From assembly GCF_022063185.1 (NCBI RefSeq), contig NZ_CP091913.1, positions 2,109,501 through 2,173,500 on the forward strand: a stretch of DNA of 64,000 nucleotides, written 5' to 3'. The notes under the pieces are model-generated. The model did not search any database. It had not been told where the DNA came from and was given only the letters and a program-made list of their open reading frames with translations. Position numbers and translations under genes: made by a program. The stretch comes from Nostoc sp. UHCC 0870. GTDB lineage: Bacteria; Cyanobacteriota; Cyanobacteriia; Cyanobacteriales; Nostocaceae. Below, one piece after another: positions 54,276 to 63,499 of this stretch. Every line of letters starts with the position of its first letter. Position 1 is the first letter of the stretch.

Positions 54276-55970
54276 CTAACCAATCCCAAACACCGACCCC
54301 ACAGTAGATTTAATCGAATCCCGCGCATCTTTCAAAGTCTGAGTTATCGGGTGCTTAGTTTGCAAAAATACCCGCGCACAATTACGTCCAGGCATTCCCG
54401 AAATCGAACCACCTGGATGAGTCCCTGCACCAGTCAAAAATAGATTATCAATGGGGGTTTTGTAATTAGCTAACTCAGGTAAGGGGCGGAAAAACACCAT
54501 TTGATCTAATGTCATATCAACATGGTAATAATTACCCTTGTACGCGCCTAACCTCTCACCTAATTCTGCCGGACTTTCGACACGACGCGCAATAGTTGCA
54601 GTTTTTACATTCGGTGCATAGGTTGCTAACTTATCAACCACCCTATCAGCAACCTGGTTTTTCAACTCATCCGTCCAACCAGTCCCTTTTAAACCTGTAC
54701 CTTTCGCGCCAGCAATTTGATAGGGGGCGAAAAATTCAATCCATACTGTATGTTTACCTGGAGGTGCGAGGGTAGGGTCAAGGAAACTAGGCATGACCAC
54801 ATACATAGAGGGGTCAGAATCAGGAATCTCTCCCAAGGTACATTTACTATGTGCTTGTTCTACATGAGCAACGGAGTCTGCAATTAAGATAGAACCAACA
54901 AGATATTCATCTTTATGGGCGTGGTAGGGAAAACGCAGGGGTTCATCTAAAGCCAAGTCAATTTTCAGGATAGTTTCATTGTTATTAACAATGCGGCGTT
55001 CCAATCTTTCCCATAAATCGGGGTCGGCTGCATCGATATCGCTTTTATCGGTCATTTGTAAAAATAACCGTTTGGCATCAATATTAGAAATGACCCCATA
55101 TTTAGCACGATATTCAGTACCACCACCAACTCTGACACCAACGGCCTTACCGTCATCAATTAAAACTTTTTCTACCTGTTGGTCTGTGAGAATTTTACCA
55201 CCTTTAGAGGTAACTAACTTGACCAAAGCTTCCACCAATGCACCAGTACCGCCCCGTGGTCTAGCCATACCAGGGTCATGACGCATAGCCATCATAATTG
55301 CCCCAATGGCAAGAGTTTTTTGGGATGGTGGCGCACCTAATTCTGATGCTAGTCTGGCGAGGGGTGCTTTGAGAAACTCTGAATCAAACCACTCATCGAG
55401 TAAATCTTCTGCACTGGTCAACATATTACGGATAAAGTCCAGGGTTTTGTTTGGAGAACCAATTACAGAAAGTAAATCTTTTAACTTGGTGATGTCGTAG
55501 TTACCGGCGATATCAATGATTGATTTTGGTGGTGCATTAAAAATGGGTATCATTGCACCTATAGCCCGTTGCCAATAGTCTGTAAATTCTGCATATTTCT
55601 TGGCATCACGTTCACTATAACGGGCAATCTCAGCACAGGTTTTTTCTAGAGATTTATGACCTAAAAAATATTTACCATCAGGATGGGGACAGAAAACAAC
55701 TGGATCACATTCTAGATATTCTAAACCGTATTTTGTTAATTCTAATTCTTCAACAACTGGCCCTAGATGAATAAATTCATGATCAATAGCACACAAATTA
55801 AATTTAAATCCAGGTGCTTCTTTAGGTAAACATTCTTCAGTTGTGGCTGCACCACCTGGAACAGAACGTTTTTCTAGAAGTAAGACACTATAGCCAGCTT
55901 TGAGCAAATAAGCTGCACAAACTAGCCCATTATGTCCTGCACCGATAATTACTACATCATATTCTTGCAT
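54276..55970 (-). CDS. crtO: CrtO-type beta-carotene ketolase
   Basis: The 564-residue FAD-dependent enzyme of the CrtI/phytoene-desaturase family adds a 4-keto group to beta-carotene to give echinenone. The N-terminal Rossmann motif VVIIGAGHNGLVCAAYLLKA lies at about 5-24. AIDHEFIHLGPV, WFDSEFLKAPLARL, GGTGALVEALVKLV and the C-terminal FAD motif LFLTGAGTHPGGSISGMPGR follow. The blocks match the cyanobacterial CrtO I remember from Synechocystis over the whole length. The product is membrane-associated. It stands alone, without other carotenoid genes next to it. Confidence 0.88.
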   Translation of the reverse strand: MQEYDVVIIGAGHNGLVCAAYLLKAGYSVLLLEKRSVPGGAATTEECLPKEAPGFKFNLCAIDHEFIHLGPVVEELELTKYGLEYLECDPVVFCPHPDGKYFLGHKSLEKTCAEIARYSERDAKKYAEFTDYWQRAIGAMIPIFNAPPKSIIDIAGNYDITKLKDLLSVIGSPNKTLDFIRNMLTSAEDLLDEWFDSEFLKAPLARLASELGAPPSQKTLAIGAIMMAMRHDPGMARPRGGTGALVEALVKLVTSKGGKILTDQQVEKVLIDDGKAVGVRVGGGTEYRAKYGVISNIDAKRLFLQMTDKSDIDAADPDLWERLERRIVNNNETILKIDLALDEPLRFPYHAHKDEYLVGSILIADSVAHVEQAHSKCTLGEIPDSDPSMYVVMPSFLDPTLAPPGKHTVWIEFFAPYQIAGAKGTGLKGTGWTDELKNQVADRVVDKLATYAPNVKTATIARRVESPAELGERLGAYKGNYYHVDMTLDQMVFFRPLPELANYKTPIDNLFLTGAGTHPGGSISGMPGRNCARVFLQTKHPITQTLKDARDSIKSTVGSVFGIG

Positions 55971-56080
55971 ATTGATAATTTGAAAATAGTGTGGCTTGAT
56001 AATATTACAAAGGGTGAGCAGAAATTACAACCTTGCTAATTAGTTCAAAAATCAGTTAAGGTGTACTAATAACCATATAA

Positions 56081-56839
56081 TCATTTAGTTAATTCCATGA
56101 TGGAATCAGGTACTTGACTTACATTAGCTTCTACCAAAAGAATTAAGATTTGTTTTTGCAACTCAATATTTTTAATGCTTAATTGCATATCTTCCCATTG
56201 TAAAGAAGGTAAATTTGCCAGGTCTTGAAATTTCTGCATCAAAGCCACAAGGAAATTGAGAGAAACACCCTCGCCTTCAGTACATTGAAAACTTTCTAGC
56301 ATAATCGGGTAGGAGTGGGTACGGGGGCGAATGATGGCTGTGAATCCTAGCGGGCGACTATGACCATTTTCTATTAATTGTACTTTTCCCCTCAATCGCA
56401 TTCGTTTATTATCAGATAAAACTATCTGCATTTGTTGTAGATCAAAATTTATAATTTTCCCTTCTACCTCCAACTCAAAATTCTGCACCAACTTGCGAGA
56501 AAAATCAGAAGTTAGCGCATGGTTAATATCAGTTTCGTTGAGGGTAACACGAGCTATTAAATTAACTGGCTTATTGAGTTGAATCTGCCCGATAATAGCC
56601 TTGAGAGGATGAATATCAATCCTGTCTGTTTGCAATTTAATTTCTTGGACACGGATATTTTCTTTTGTCACCAAGCCTTGTCCAGAAACTGTTACACCAT
56701 CTGCTTGACCCTGAACGATTTTTAATAAATCAGTTTCTACATATATATCAATTTGTTCTGCGGCTTCTAACTGATTAGCTATACTTCTTTCAGCTACTTG
56801 GGAGATGATTTGCTTGTCTAAACTTTGCTGTTCTGACAT
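56081..56839 (-). CDS. DUF2993 (LmeA-like) lipid-binding protein
   Basis: The 252-residue protein contains DKQIISQVAERSIANQLEAA, DIYVETDLLKIVQGQADGVT, NKPVNLIARVTLNETDINHA and RLRGKVQLIENGHSRPLGFT, the DUF2993 beta-rich arrangement. LmeA of mycobacteria binds phosphatidylinositol. Here no signal peptide is obvious, so location is uncertain. ATG at 56839. Confidence 0.82.
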   Translation of the reverse strand: MSEQQSLDKQIISQVAERSIANQLEAAEQIDIYVETDLLKIVQGQADGVTVSGQGLVTKENIRVQEIKLQTDRIDIHPLKAIIGQIQLNKPVNLIARVTLNETDINHALTSDFSRKLVQNFELEVEGKIINFDLQQMQIVLSDNKRMRLRGKVQLIENGHSRPLGFTAIIRPRTHSYPIMLESFQCTEGEGVSLNFLVALMQKFQDLANLPSLQWEDMQLSIKNIELQKQILILLVEANVSQVPDSIMELTK

Positions 56840-57218
56840 TAATCTACATTTTTTATGTACTACTGTTAGTTATTTTAAACTTTAAGTATTTCTGAGCGAA
56901 TCTATAACATGGTATATCTATTTTAAGAGAAAAGTCAGTAGACAGAATTAAAGGTAATCAGAACTATTACTTTTAACAGTGAAAAGTGTTGGGTAAAATC
57001 TCCCTTGGGAAACACCAAACCATACCCCTGATAACTGATAACTGGTTTAATATCAATTCTCTATGAAGTTGCACCAAATAAAAGAATTGCGGAATAAAGT
57101 AGTACCTTGTGATGGAGGGGATTGCTTCTCTGAAAGGATACCACTTCCTACTTTCTGCCTTATCCAATTTTAAAGCTAAAACAGTAAAATACTGATGAAA
57201 AAATAATTTCAGAGGTAG
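56840..57218. promoter_or_regulatory. Divergent intergenic region upstream of the MFS gene
   Basis: There is no supported gene. A frame on the minus strand (56973-57224) lacks a ribosome binding site and recognisable sequence. The DUF2993 and MFS promoters must lie here; a TAAAAT at 57185-57190 could be the MFS -10 box. Confidence 0.4.
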
Positions 57219-58472
57219 ATGCAAAATATGCGGCTTTTTGGTATGGCAGCAGAAAAGGGCAGATGGTTGCTGATTCCCCTGGGTGCAACTGTTTTACTCT
57301 GTCTTGGTACTGTTTATTCATGGAGTATTTTTAGAAAACCTCTAGAAAAATTACTGAACATTAATGCGACAGAAAGTTTATTACCTTTTACAGTCTTATT
57401 AGTGTTTTATGCGATATTAATGCCAATTACTGGCTTTTACATTCACCGCTTCGGTAGTCGTGTTGTCACCGCAGTTGGTGGGGTAATTATGGGATTTGGT
57501 TATATTCTGTCTAGTCTTGATGGCAATTTACAAACGTTAACTTTTACCTATGGTGTGATAGCAGGTGTGGGTGTAGGTATAGCCTATGGAGTACCGTTAG
57601 TAGTTGTAGCTAAATGGTTTCCTGATAAAAAAGGTATTGCTGTGGGGTTAACTGTGATTGGCTTTGGTCTTTCACCGTTAATTACAGCACCTTTAGCAAA
57701 ATTTTTCCTTGATAACTATGGAGTTCGGCAAACTTTTGTCATTTTGGGTATAGGATTTACGGCGATTATTCTGGCAATTGCTACTTTGTTGAAGACACCG
57801 CCACAAGACTGGAAGCCATCTGGCTGGAATCCTGGGGTATCAGTGCAGGGTGATAAATCTACCACTAGTAAAGGAAGAATACTGCAAACACCAGTATTTT
57901 ACGGTTTATGGCTATGTTATAGCATTGGCACATTCTCAGGGCTGGCTGCAATTGGGATTTCTAGCCCTTTAGCGCAAGAAATTATTAAACTAGATGAGGC
58001 CACAGCCGCAACTACAGTTTCATTATTTGCGGTGTTTAATGCTTTAGGACGGTTGTTTTTTGGCTGGTTGACTGACCGATTTAGTCCTAAGTTGGCAGCA
58101 ATCGTATCCTTTACATTGGTATTGATTGCTTCGGTGATGATGCTCAAAGCAGGTGAGGGTGATGTAGCTACTTATTTAGTCGGGTTTTCCTTATTTTACT
58201 TTGCTTTTGGTGGATGGTTAGCGATCGCTCCCACTACAACTTTAGTCTTATTTTCCCCAGCAGACTATGCCCAAAATTATGGTCTAGTTTTCACAGCTTA
58301 TGGTGCAGGTGCTTTAGGCGGAACTTTGCTAGCTGGAAGAGTTAGAGATATCTTCGGCAGTTACACAGCTTTTTTCTACCCTACTACAGCACTAGCAATT
58401 TTAGGTATTGTCTTAGCTGTGTTCATGCTCAAACGTAGCTTCTCTAGTTCTAGAGTCAGCGAAGTTAATTAG
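57219..58472 (+). CDS. MFS transporter, OFA (oxalate/formate antiporter) type
   Basis: The 417-residue membrane carrier has twelve helices. GTVYSWSIFRKPLEKLL marks helix 1. HRFGSRVVTAVGG in loop 2-3 is the MFS signature, and IAYGVPLVVVAKWFPDKKGI is the OFA pattern. GRLFFGWLTDRFSPK is the second-half repeat of the loop signature. The substrate is probably a small organic acid anion; unknown here. A GAGGTAG precedes ATG 57219. The C-terminus is a short Ser-rich tail. Confidence 0.88.
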   Translation: MQNMRLFGMAAEKGRWLLIPLGATVLLCLGTVYSWSIFRKPLEKLLNINATESLLPFTVLLVFYAILMPITGFYIHRFGSRVVTAVGGVIMGFGYILSSLDGNLQTLTFTYGVIAGVGVGIAYGVPLVVVAKWFPDKKGIAVGLTVIGFGLSPLITAPLAKFFLDNYGVRQTFVILGIGFTAIILAIATLLKTPPQDWKPSGWNPGVSVQGDKSTTSKGRILQTPVFYGLWLCYSIGTFSGLAAIGISSPLAQEIIKLDEATAATTVSLFAVFNALGRLFFGWLTDRFSPKLAAIVSFTLVLIASVMMLKAGEGDVATYLVGFSLFYFAFGGWLAIAPTTTLVLFSPADYAQNYGLVFTAYGAGALGGTLLAGRVRDIFGSYTAFFYPTTALAILGIVLAVFMLKRSFSSSRVSEVN

Positions 58473-58598
58473 GAGTGGGGTGTAGGGGAGGTAGGGGGAG
58501 AAAAACTCTTTAATTTTGTAGCTTGCTACTCTGCGAGAACGCCTTAGGGTGAACCCGTAGGGTATTTTGAATTTTTCTGCCCCATGACTAATATGTGA

Positions 58599-59984
58599 TT
58601 AACCTACGGTAGTGGGTTCTAAACTGCGAGACTTGATTTGACGCTGATTTTTTACAATCATTTGGATGGGATGGTCTGGGCCAGTGACTAAACCACGACG
58701 TTGAGGTTTAACTTCTCGATGATTAACCAGTTCTAATTCTCGCATGGTTAAGATTTTAGCGATCGCTAATTTCATTTCCCATTGAGCAAAGGCTAAACCA
58801 ATACAGCGTCTCGCACCTCCGCCAAAGGGTAAGTATTCGTAGGGGGAAAACTGCCTTTCTAGAAAGCGTTCTGGCTTAAACTGCTTCGGTTCTGGGTATA
58901 AATCTTCTCGTTGGTGAGTTAAGTAAATTGAACCCATAACTGGTGTTCCTGGTGCAAGTTCATAACCACCCACAGTTATAGGTGTTTTCACCCTTCTAGG
59001 AAAAGTCAGCATTCCCACAGGGTAAATTCGCAAAGTTTCCGAGCAAACAGCGTTGAGATAAGGTAATTTAAACACAGTATTGGGGTCTGGGTCATGACCT
59101 AAAGCATCTAGTTCTTGTAAGAGTTTTTCCTTAACTTGTGGTAGTTTATGAATCCAGTACATTGCCCAGGCCATAGCTGTAGCTGTAGTTTCGTGACCTG
59201 CTACCAACAGAGTCATCAGTTCATCTCGTAACTCTAAATCGGTCATCGGTTGACCTTCTGCATCCCTAGCATCCATGAGTAAGCTGAGGATATCTGTCCG
59301 TGATGGGTCTGGATGTTCGCGGCGTTCTTGGATTTCTTCGTAAATGAGTTGGTCGGTTTGTTGCTGGATTTGTTCTTGTTTTCCCCAAACTTTAATCGGG
59401 CCGAAATCTCTTTGTAACGCCGGAAAATAAAGCAAAGCCACACGCCACACAGAACTACCATTTTCTAAAGTTTCCCCCAAAAGCTGTTGGAGTTTTTTGG
59501 CGCGGACTCCTTCATATAGACCAAACACAGCCTGCATAATAACTCGCAGGGTAATAGCTTGGGTGACAGTGCGAATATTCAAAGATTGCCCGATTTGATA
59601 CTCGCTGATAACTTTGGCAGTAATATCGTTAATTATCTCACTGTAGCCCCGCATTCTTTCGCCGTGCAGAGGAGGCATAAGTAATTGTCGTTGGCGTTGG
59701 TGTTCTGCACCAGAAAGACTAACTACAGAACGCTTACCCAGCAAGCCTTCAAACAAACTATTTAAATCCCCTGGTGCTTCTAATTCTTTGGTATCGTGAC
59801 TCAAAATCTGCTGTTGGTCTTGGGGATTGCTAACAAATACCAAGGGAGGAATATTTTTTTGTAGTTTGAGAGCGAAAATGTCCCCATAGCGTTTAGTACA
59901 CTCCTCCATGTAAGGCATAGGCCGGAAGATCCAATTTAGCATTTGTATAACTGCTGGAGTTTTTGGGGTTTTCGGTAGCTGCAT
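58599..59984 (-). CDS. Cytochrome P450, CYP110-like
   Basis: The 461-residue soluble haem monooxygenase has the I-helix AGHETTATAMAW, the K-helix E-x-x-R in ETLRIYPVGM, the PERF motif FKPERF, and the haem-binding FGGGARRCIG with Cys 394. No membrane anchor is seen. The N-terminus and overall sequence resemble the CYP110 family, which in Nostoc oxidises fatty acids, alkanes or terpenes. Redox partners are not encoded nearby. ATG at 59984. Confidence 0.93.
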   Translation of the reverse strand: MQLPKTPKTPAVIQMLNWIFRPMPYMEECTKRYGDIFALKLQKNIPPLVFVSNPQDQQQILSHDTKELEAPGDLNSLFEGLLGKRSVVSLSGAEHQRQRQLLMPPLHGERMRGYSEIINDITAKVISEYQIGQSLNIRTVTQAITLRVIMQAVFGLYEGVRAKKLQQLLGETLENGSSVWRVALLYFPALQRDFGPIKVWGKQEQIQQQTDQLIYEEIQERREHPDPSRTDILSLLMDARDAEGQPMTDLELRDELMTLLVAGHETTATAMAWAMYWIHKLPQVKEKLLQELDALGHDPDPNTVFKLPYLNAVCSETLRIYPVGMLTFPRRVKTPITVGGYELAPGTPVMGSIYLTHQREDLYPEPKQFKPERFLERQFSPYEYLPFGGGARRCIGLAFAQWEMKLAIAKILTMRELELVNHREVKPQRRGLVTGPDHPIQMIVKNQRQIKSRSLEPTTVG

Positions 59985-60029
59985 AAAAAAATAAAAATAG
60001 ACGTGAGTGGATATCGTTATTTTTACATA

Positions 60030-60340
60030 GGTGGGGATTGGGGATTGGGGGCTGGGGATTGGGGACTGGGGAAAAAATTTCTCCCTTACACGTCTACAGC
60101 ATCCCCCTGCTATTGAAACTACTTATACTTAGCATTGCAAAACACTGATAACTCGTAACAACCCTAAAGATGTAAAATTTCTGTTAAATTCAACAGGCTG
60201 CGCTTAAGATTCTCTATTCTCCAAGCAGTGTTTTGGGGAAAATTGTGCGCTAAAGGACTGGGTACTGGGTACTGGGTACTGAGTAATCAGCTAATCTTCC
60301 CCAGTCCCCAATCCCTAATCCCCAGTCCCCAATACAAAAA
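60030..60340. repeat. Heptamer tandem repeats in the gap before the phosphoketolase-like gene
   Basis: GGGGATT/GGGGACT units (60032-60072), ACTGGGT units (60258-60285) and CCCCAGT/CCCCAAT units (60298-60334) occur in this 394-base gap; no gene is visible between them. Confidence 0.85.
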
Positions 60341-60378
60341 GCATCTATGTCTCCCGTAATTCTTACAAGGTACTCAGC

Positions 60379-62592
60379 ATGACTGCAATCTCACCAAAAG
60401 CATCTTCAGCACTGCCCAATTTTTATGAAGGAATTCAATATTTTGGGGAAATGCTACCAGGTTTTGAAACTTATGGTGCGACACCTGCGATAGAATCGGG
60501 TAAAGTAGCGATCGCAGATCCGACAGACCAAAAAGCTGTGTATCAAACCTTACTAGCTGCTGATGCCCTCCGCTATTTAACACTACAAGTCACTGCAAGT
60601 AAGGCATCTGGGCATCCCGGCGGCTTTGCTAGCCAAGCAGAAGCCTATGCAGCCTTGGTCATGCTGGGGTATAAAAACATTATTACCGAAGTCGGACATC
60701 ACGCACCCGGATTTTATAGTGCCATGTTCCTCGATCGCTCCTTAGAGGATATGGGCATATCTACAGTACAACAATTGCGCGATCGCTTCCGCGAAAAGCA
60801 TGGACTCTTAGGACACCTTTCCGGTTACATCCCCGGTATTCTCGCCCCAGCCGGCCCCCTGGGACAAGGACAGCACTTTGCAATGGCGGCTGCACTCCTC
60901 CACCGTGACAAACTTTTCCCCTTCACCCTCGGCGACGGTGGACTAGGTGAACCCTACATCATGAGTTCAATGGCGCACTTTAACACCGCCTATCCCAGCG
61001 TCACCAATTTTTTACCGGTGTTAGTGTGGAACGGTTACAGCCAAGAACATCACAGCATGGTTTCCTTGAAAACCAACGCACAGATGACAGCATTCTGGCA
61101 AGGTAACGGATTTGAGGAAGTCATCTTAGTCGATGCCAAAGAATTTGACGACCAAAACCAACCAGGGGATTACGTTGATAGTACCGCCTTTTCCTTTGAG
61201 CAACGCCTAGCCTTTACCAAAGCAATACTCGTAGCTGTAGATAAAGCCGCCCGTTCCGCCCTGGGTGGGAAGTTAACAGTCTTTATTATCAAACAACTCA
61301 AAGGTGCAGGCGTTCACGCCAGAGGTGCGAAATCACACAACCTCTACCCCAAAGACACCCTAGACGCACCCCACATTGTGAGTGCCTTAAAAACCCGTGC
61401 ATTACCCCTAGAAGCTTGGCAAATCGTCAGAACCAACGCCGAACGCGCAGGTGGCGGCCCCGCAGCTAAGACAGTGGTGACAGAGTTTGAGTTACCATTG
61501 CCAGATTTAGGCGCGTTACCTTTAGAAGAATACGCAGTAGGCGGCGAACCCAAAGTTTCAACCACCGCAATGGGACGAATTGTAGGTGCAGTCGGACAAA
61601 AAGATGCGAAATTCCTAGTCACCAACGCCGACGGTAACGAAGCATCAGGTATTGGTAACATCAACCAAGCCTTAAAGATTATCCACCCCACCACCGACGA
61701 ATTATATAACCAAGCACCCAACGGACAAGTTTACGAACCCTTGAGTGAAGATGCTTGTGCAGGTTTAGCCGTTGGTTTATCCTTGATGGGTGCAAGAACT
61801 CTCTGGTGTTCTTACGAATCTTTCGCCATCAACGGCTTACCAATATGGCAAACCGTCATCCAAGCAATGGCAGAATTACGCCGCCAAACACCCTCAACAA
61901 TTACCTTATTCACCGCCGGCGCATTAGAACAAGGACGCAACGGTTGGACACACCAACGTCCTGAAATCGAAGCTTACTTTGCTTCCATGATGCGGAATGG
62001 TAATGTTTTTCCAGTATTCCCCCCCGATGCTAACAGTACCCAAGTTTGTTATGACTGGGCGTTGACAACTAAGAATAAAGGAATTGTCATCACCGCCAGT
62101 AAATCACCCTTACCAATTCGCACCACCTTTGCACAAACTCGCCAAGGTTTAGAAGATGGTGCAGTAGTGTTACATGAAATTGCTGGTGGTAAGACAGTTG
62201 TGTTTGCTGTCATTGGCGATATGACATTAATTCCAGTATTTGAAGCCGCAGCATTTTTAGAAACTGAAGGTATTGGGGTGAAGATAGTTTCTGTGATTAA
62301 TCCCCGCCGTTTGTATCGTTCTCATGACGTAGCTTGGGATACCTGCTCTGAAGCTGATAACGGTTTCATTGATGATGCCAAATTCGCCGAGTTATTTGCT
62401 GGTGATGCCTTAATTGGTGTCACTGGTGGCGCGGCGGCGATGTTAGAACCCATCATGTTGCGGAGTAACAGCAAGCGCGATACCTTCGCCTGGAAGCGTG
62501 GGGAGACTACAGCTAGTGCAGGTGAGTTGATGGCGTTTAATGGTTTGACTGCTGAGGCGTTGACGAAGCGGGCGATTGAATTGGTGCATTAA
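60379..62592 (+). CDS. Phosphoketolase/transketolase-like thiamine-diphosphate enzyme
   Basis: The protein has 737 residues. The N-terminal ThDP domain has TASKASGHPGGFASQAEAYA, GHHAPGFYSAMF and a GDGGLGEP...VLVWNGYSQ cofactor motif (GDG followed by N after about 27 residues). The middle domain has SEDACAGLAVGLSLMGARTL and CSYESFAINGLP. The part GWTHQRPEIEAYFASMM and VFPPDANSTQVCYDWAL matches phosphoketolases. It is more distant from classical phosphoketolase and may act on another sugar phosphate. Phosphoketolases yield acetyl phosphate from xylulose-5-P or fructose-6-P. ATG at 60379. An imperfect terminator follows. Confidence 0.82.
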   Translation: MTAISPKASSALPNFYEGIQYFGEMLPGFETYGATPAIESGKVAIADPTDQKAVYQTLLAADALRYLTLQVTASKASGHPGGFASQAEAYAALVMLGYKNIITEVGHHAPGFYSAMFLDRSLEDMGISTVQQLRDRFREKHGLLGHLSGYIPGILAPAGPLGQGQHFAMAAALLHRDKLFPFTLGDGGLGEPYIMSSMAHFNTAYPSVTNFLPVLVWNGYSQEHHSMVSLKTNAQMTAFWQGNGFEEVILVDAKEFDDQNQPGDYVDSTAFSFEQRLAFTKAILVAVDKAARSALGGKLTVFIIKQLKGAGVHARGAKSHNLYPKDTLDAPHIVSALKTRALPLEAWQIVRTNAERAGGGPAAKTVVTEFELPLPDLGALPLEEYAVGGEPKVSTTAMGRIVGAVGQKDAKFLVTNADGNEASGIGNINQALKIIHPTTDELYNQAPNGQVYEPLSEDACAGLAVGLSLMGARTLWCSYESFAINGLPIWQTVIQAMAELRRQTPSTITLFTAGALEQGRNGWTHQRPEIEAYFASMMRNGNVFPVFPPDANSTQVCYDWALTTKNKGIVITASKSPLPIRTTFAQTRQGLEDGAVVLHEIAGGKTVVFAVIGDMTLIPVFEAAAFLETEGIGVKIVSVINPRRLYRSHDVAWDTCSEADNGFIDDAKFAELFAGDALIGVTGGAAAMLEPIMLRSNSKRDTFAWKRGETTASAGELMAFNGLTAEALTKRAIELVH

Positions 62593-62611
62593 TATTTAGG
62601 CTGAAATTTTT

Positions 62612-62658
62612 AACCGCAGATGCACGCAGATAAATATCGGTGTGAATCTGTGGTTTTT
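62612..62658. terminator. Bidirectional terminator after the phosphoketolase-like gene
   Basis: AACCGCAGATGCAC (62612-62625) pairs imperfectly with GTGTGAATCTGTGGTT (62640-62655) and is followed by TTTTTT. The convergent gene ends at 62658. Confidence 0.7.
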
Positions 62659-63398
62659 TAATAAATGATAGAAATTAGTTTTTCAAAATCTTGGCAATCG
62701 AAAGTTTGCTGTTTTTTAGAATATTGTCCACATATTTTATAATAAATTTTCTTATCTTGGACAGTAAACAAATATCCATCTATTACAGATAACTGATTTC
62801 TCAATTTAAAAACTATTGTATGATTAGTATATTCACCATATTTATTAATAAGATAAAGAAAACTCTCAATATTTCCATTTTGAGCATTTTCAAATGCTAA
62901 TAAATCCTTATCAATACTGCTAGTTGCCTGTAAAATTAATTTTTCTATATCTATAAAATTGTTAAGAGAATAGATTTGAAACTGATTATTTTTTTTAGTA
63001 AAAGTAATAATCTCATGATAATTATACAAAATTCCAATATTACAACCCGAATTTGTTAAGTATCTTTGTATCTGATTATAGTGGTTTTGTAAGTTCACAT
63101 CTTCTCTTTTTACTTCCACAATCATTAAAGGATTCTGATGTGGCTTAAAATTTTCATTTTCTTGTTTTTTATATATTTCTATATCATGATTATTGGCTTC
63201 AACCTTAATAATAATTTTATCTAATAATAATATACTTTCTTTAATCAGGAAATGAATAAATATTTGTCTAACTAACTCTTCTGGTCTGCCATTAATTGGT
63301 ATTTCTATATTCCTAATCAGACATTTTGTATATTGCTGGTTATATCCTTTAATATATATATCGAGTTTTTTATGGATTTCCTCATTCAAATATGTCAT
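62658..63398 (-). CDS. HSDR_N-type restriction-nuclease-fold protein
   Basis: This 246-residue protein has an N-terminal half resembling the HSDR_N nuclease domain (PD-(D/E)xK fold) of type I restriction subunits. RPEELVRQIFIHFLIKESIL, NNHDIEIYKKQENENFKPHQ and LMIVEVKREDVNLQNHYNQI supply the D...ExK core. RYLTNSGCNIGILYNYHEII follows. The C-terminal 90 residues show no known domain. Sequence is very AT-rich compared with flanking genes, suggesting acquired DNA. No methylase, specificity subunit or helicase is in the window, so it may be a stand-alone nuclease or part of a system to the right. Confidence 0.72.
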   Translation of the reverse strand: MTYLNEEIHKKLDIYIKGYNQQYTKCLIRNIEIPINGRPEELVRQIFIHFLIKESILLLDKIIIKVEANNHDIEIYKKQENENFKPHQNPLMIVEVKREDVNLQNHYNQIQRYLTNSGCNIGILYNYHEIITFTKKNNQFQIYSLNNFIDIEKLILQATSSIDKDLLAFENAQNGNIESFLYLINKYGEYTNHTIVFKLRNQLSVIDGYLFTVQDKKIYYKICGQYSKKQQTFDCQDFEKLISIIY

Positions 63399-63443
63399 AA
63401 ATGTTTTAGTAGAATTAACTAATGGTAAATATAATATTTTTAG

Positions 63444-63464
63444 GAGCGCAATTATATTGCGCTC
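63444..63464 (-). terminator. Perfect hairpin after the right-edge gene
   Basis: GAGCGCAAT (63444-63452) pairs exactly with ATTGCGCTC (63456-63464) around TAT. On the minus strand it precedes CTAAAAATATTAT and lies between the two right-edge genes. Confidence 0.75.
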
Positions 63465-63499
63465 TCAGAGGTGTATTAACTGCGAGGTAACAAAATTTT

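Noticed and set aside
56973-57224. 83-residue minus-strand frame before the MFS gene
   Set aside because: There is no ribosome binding site, no recognised sequence, and it covers the likely MFS promoter.
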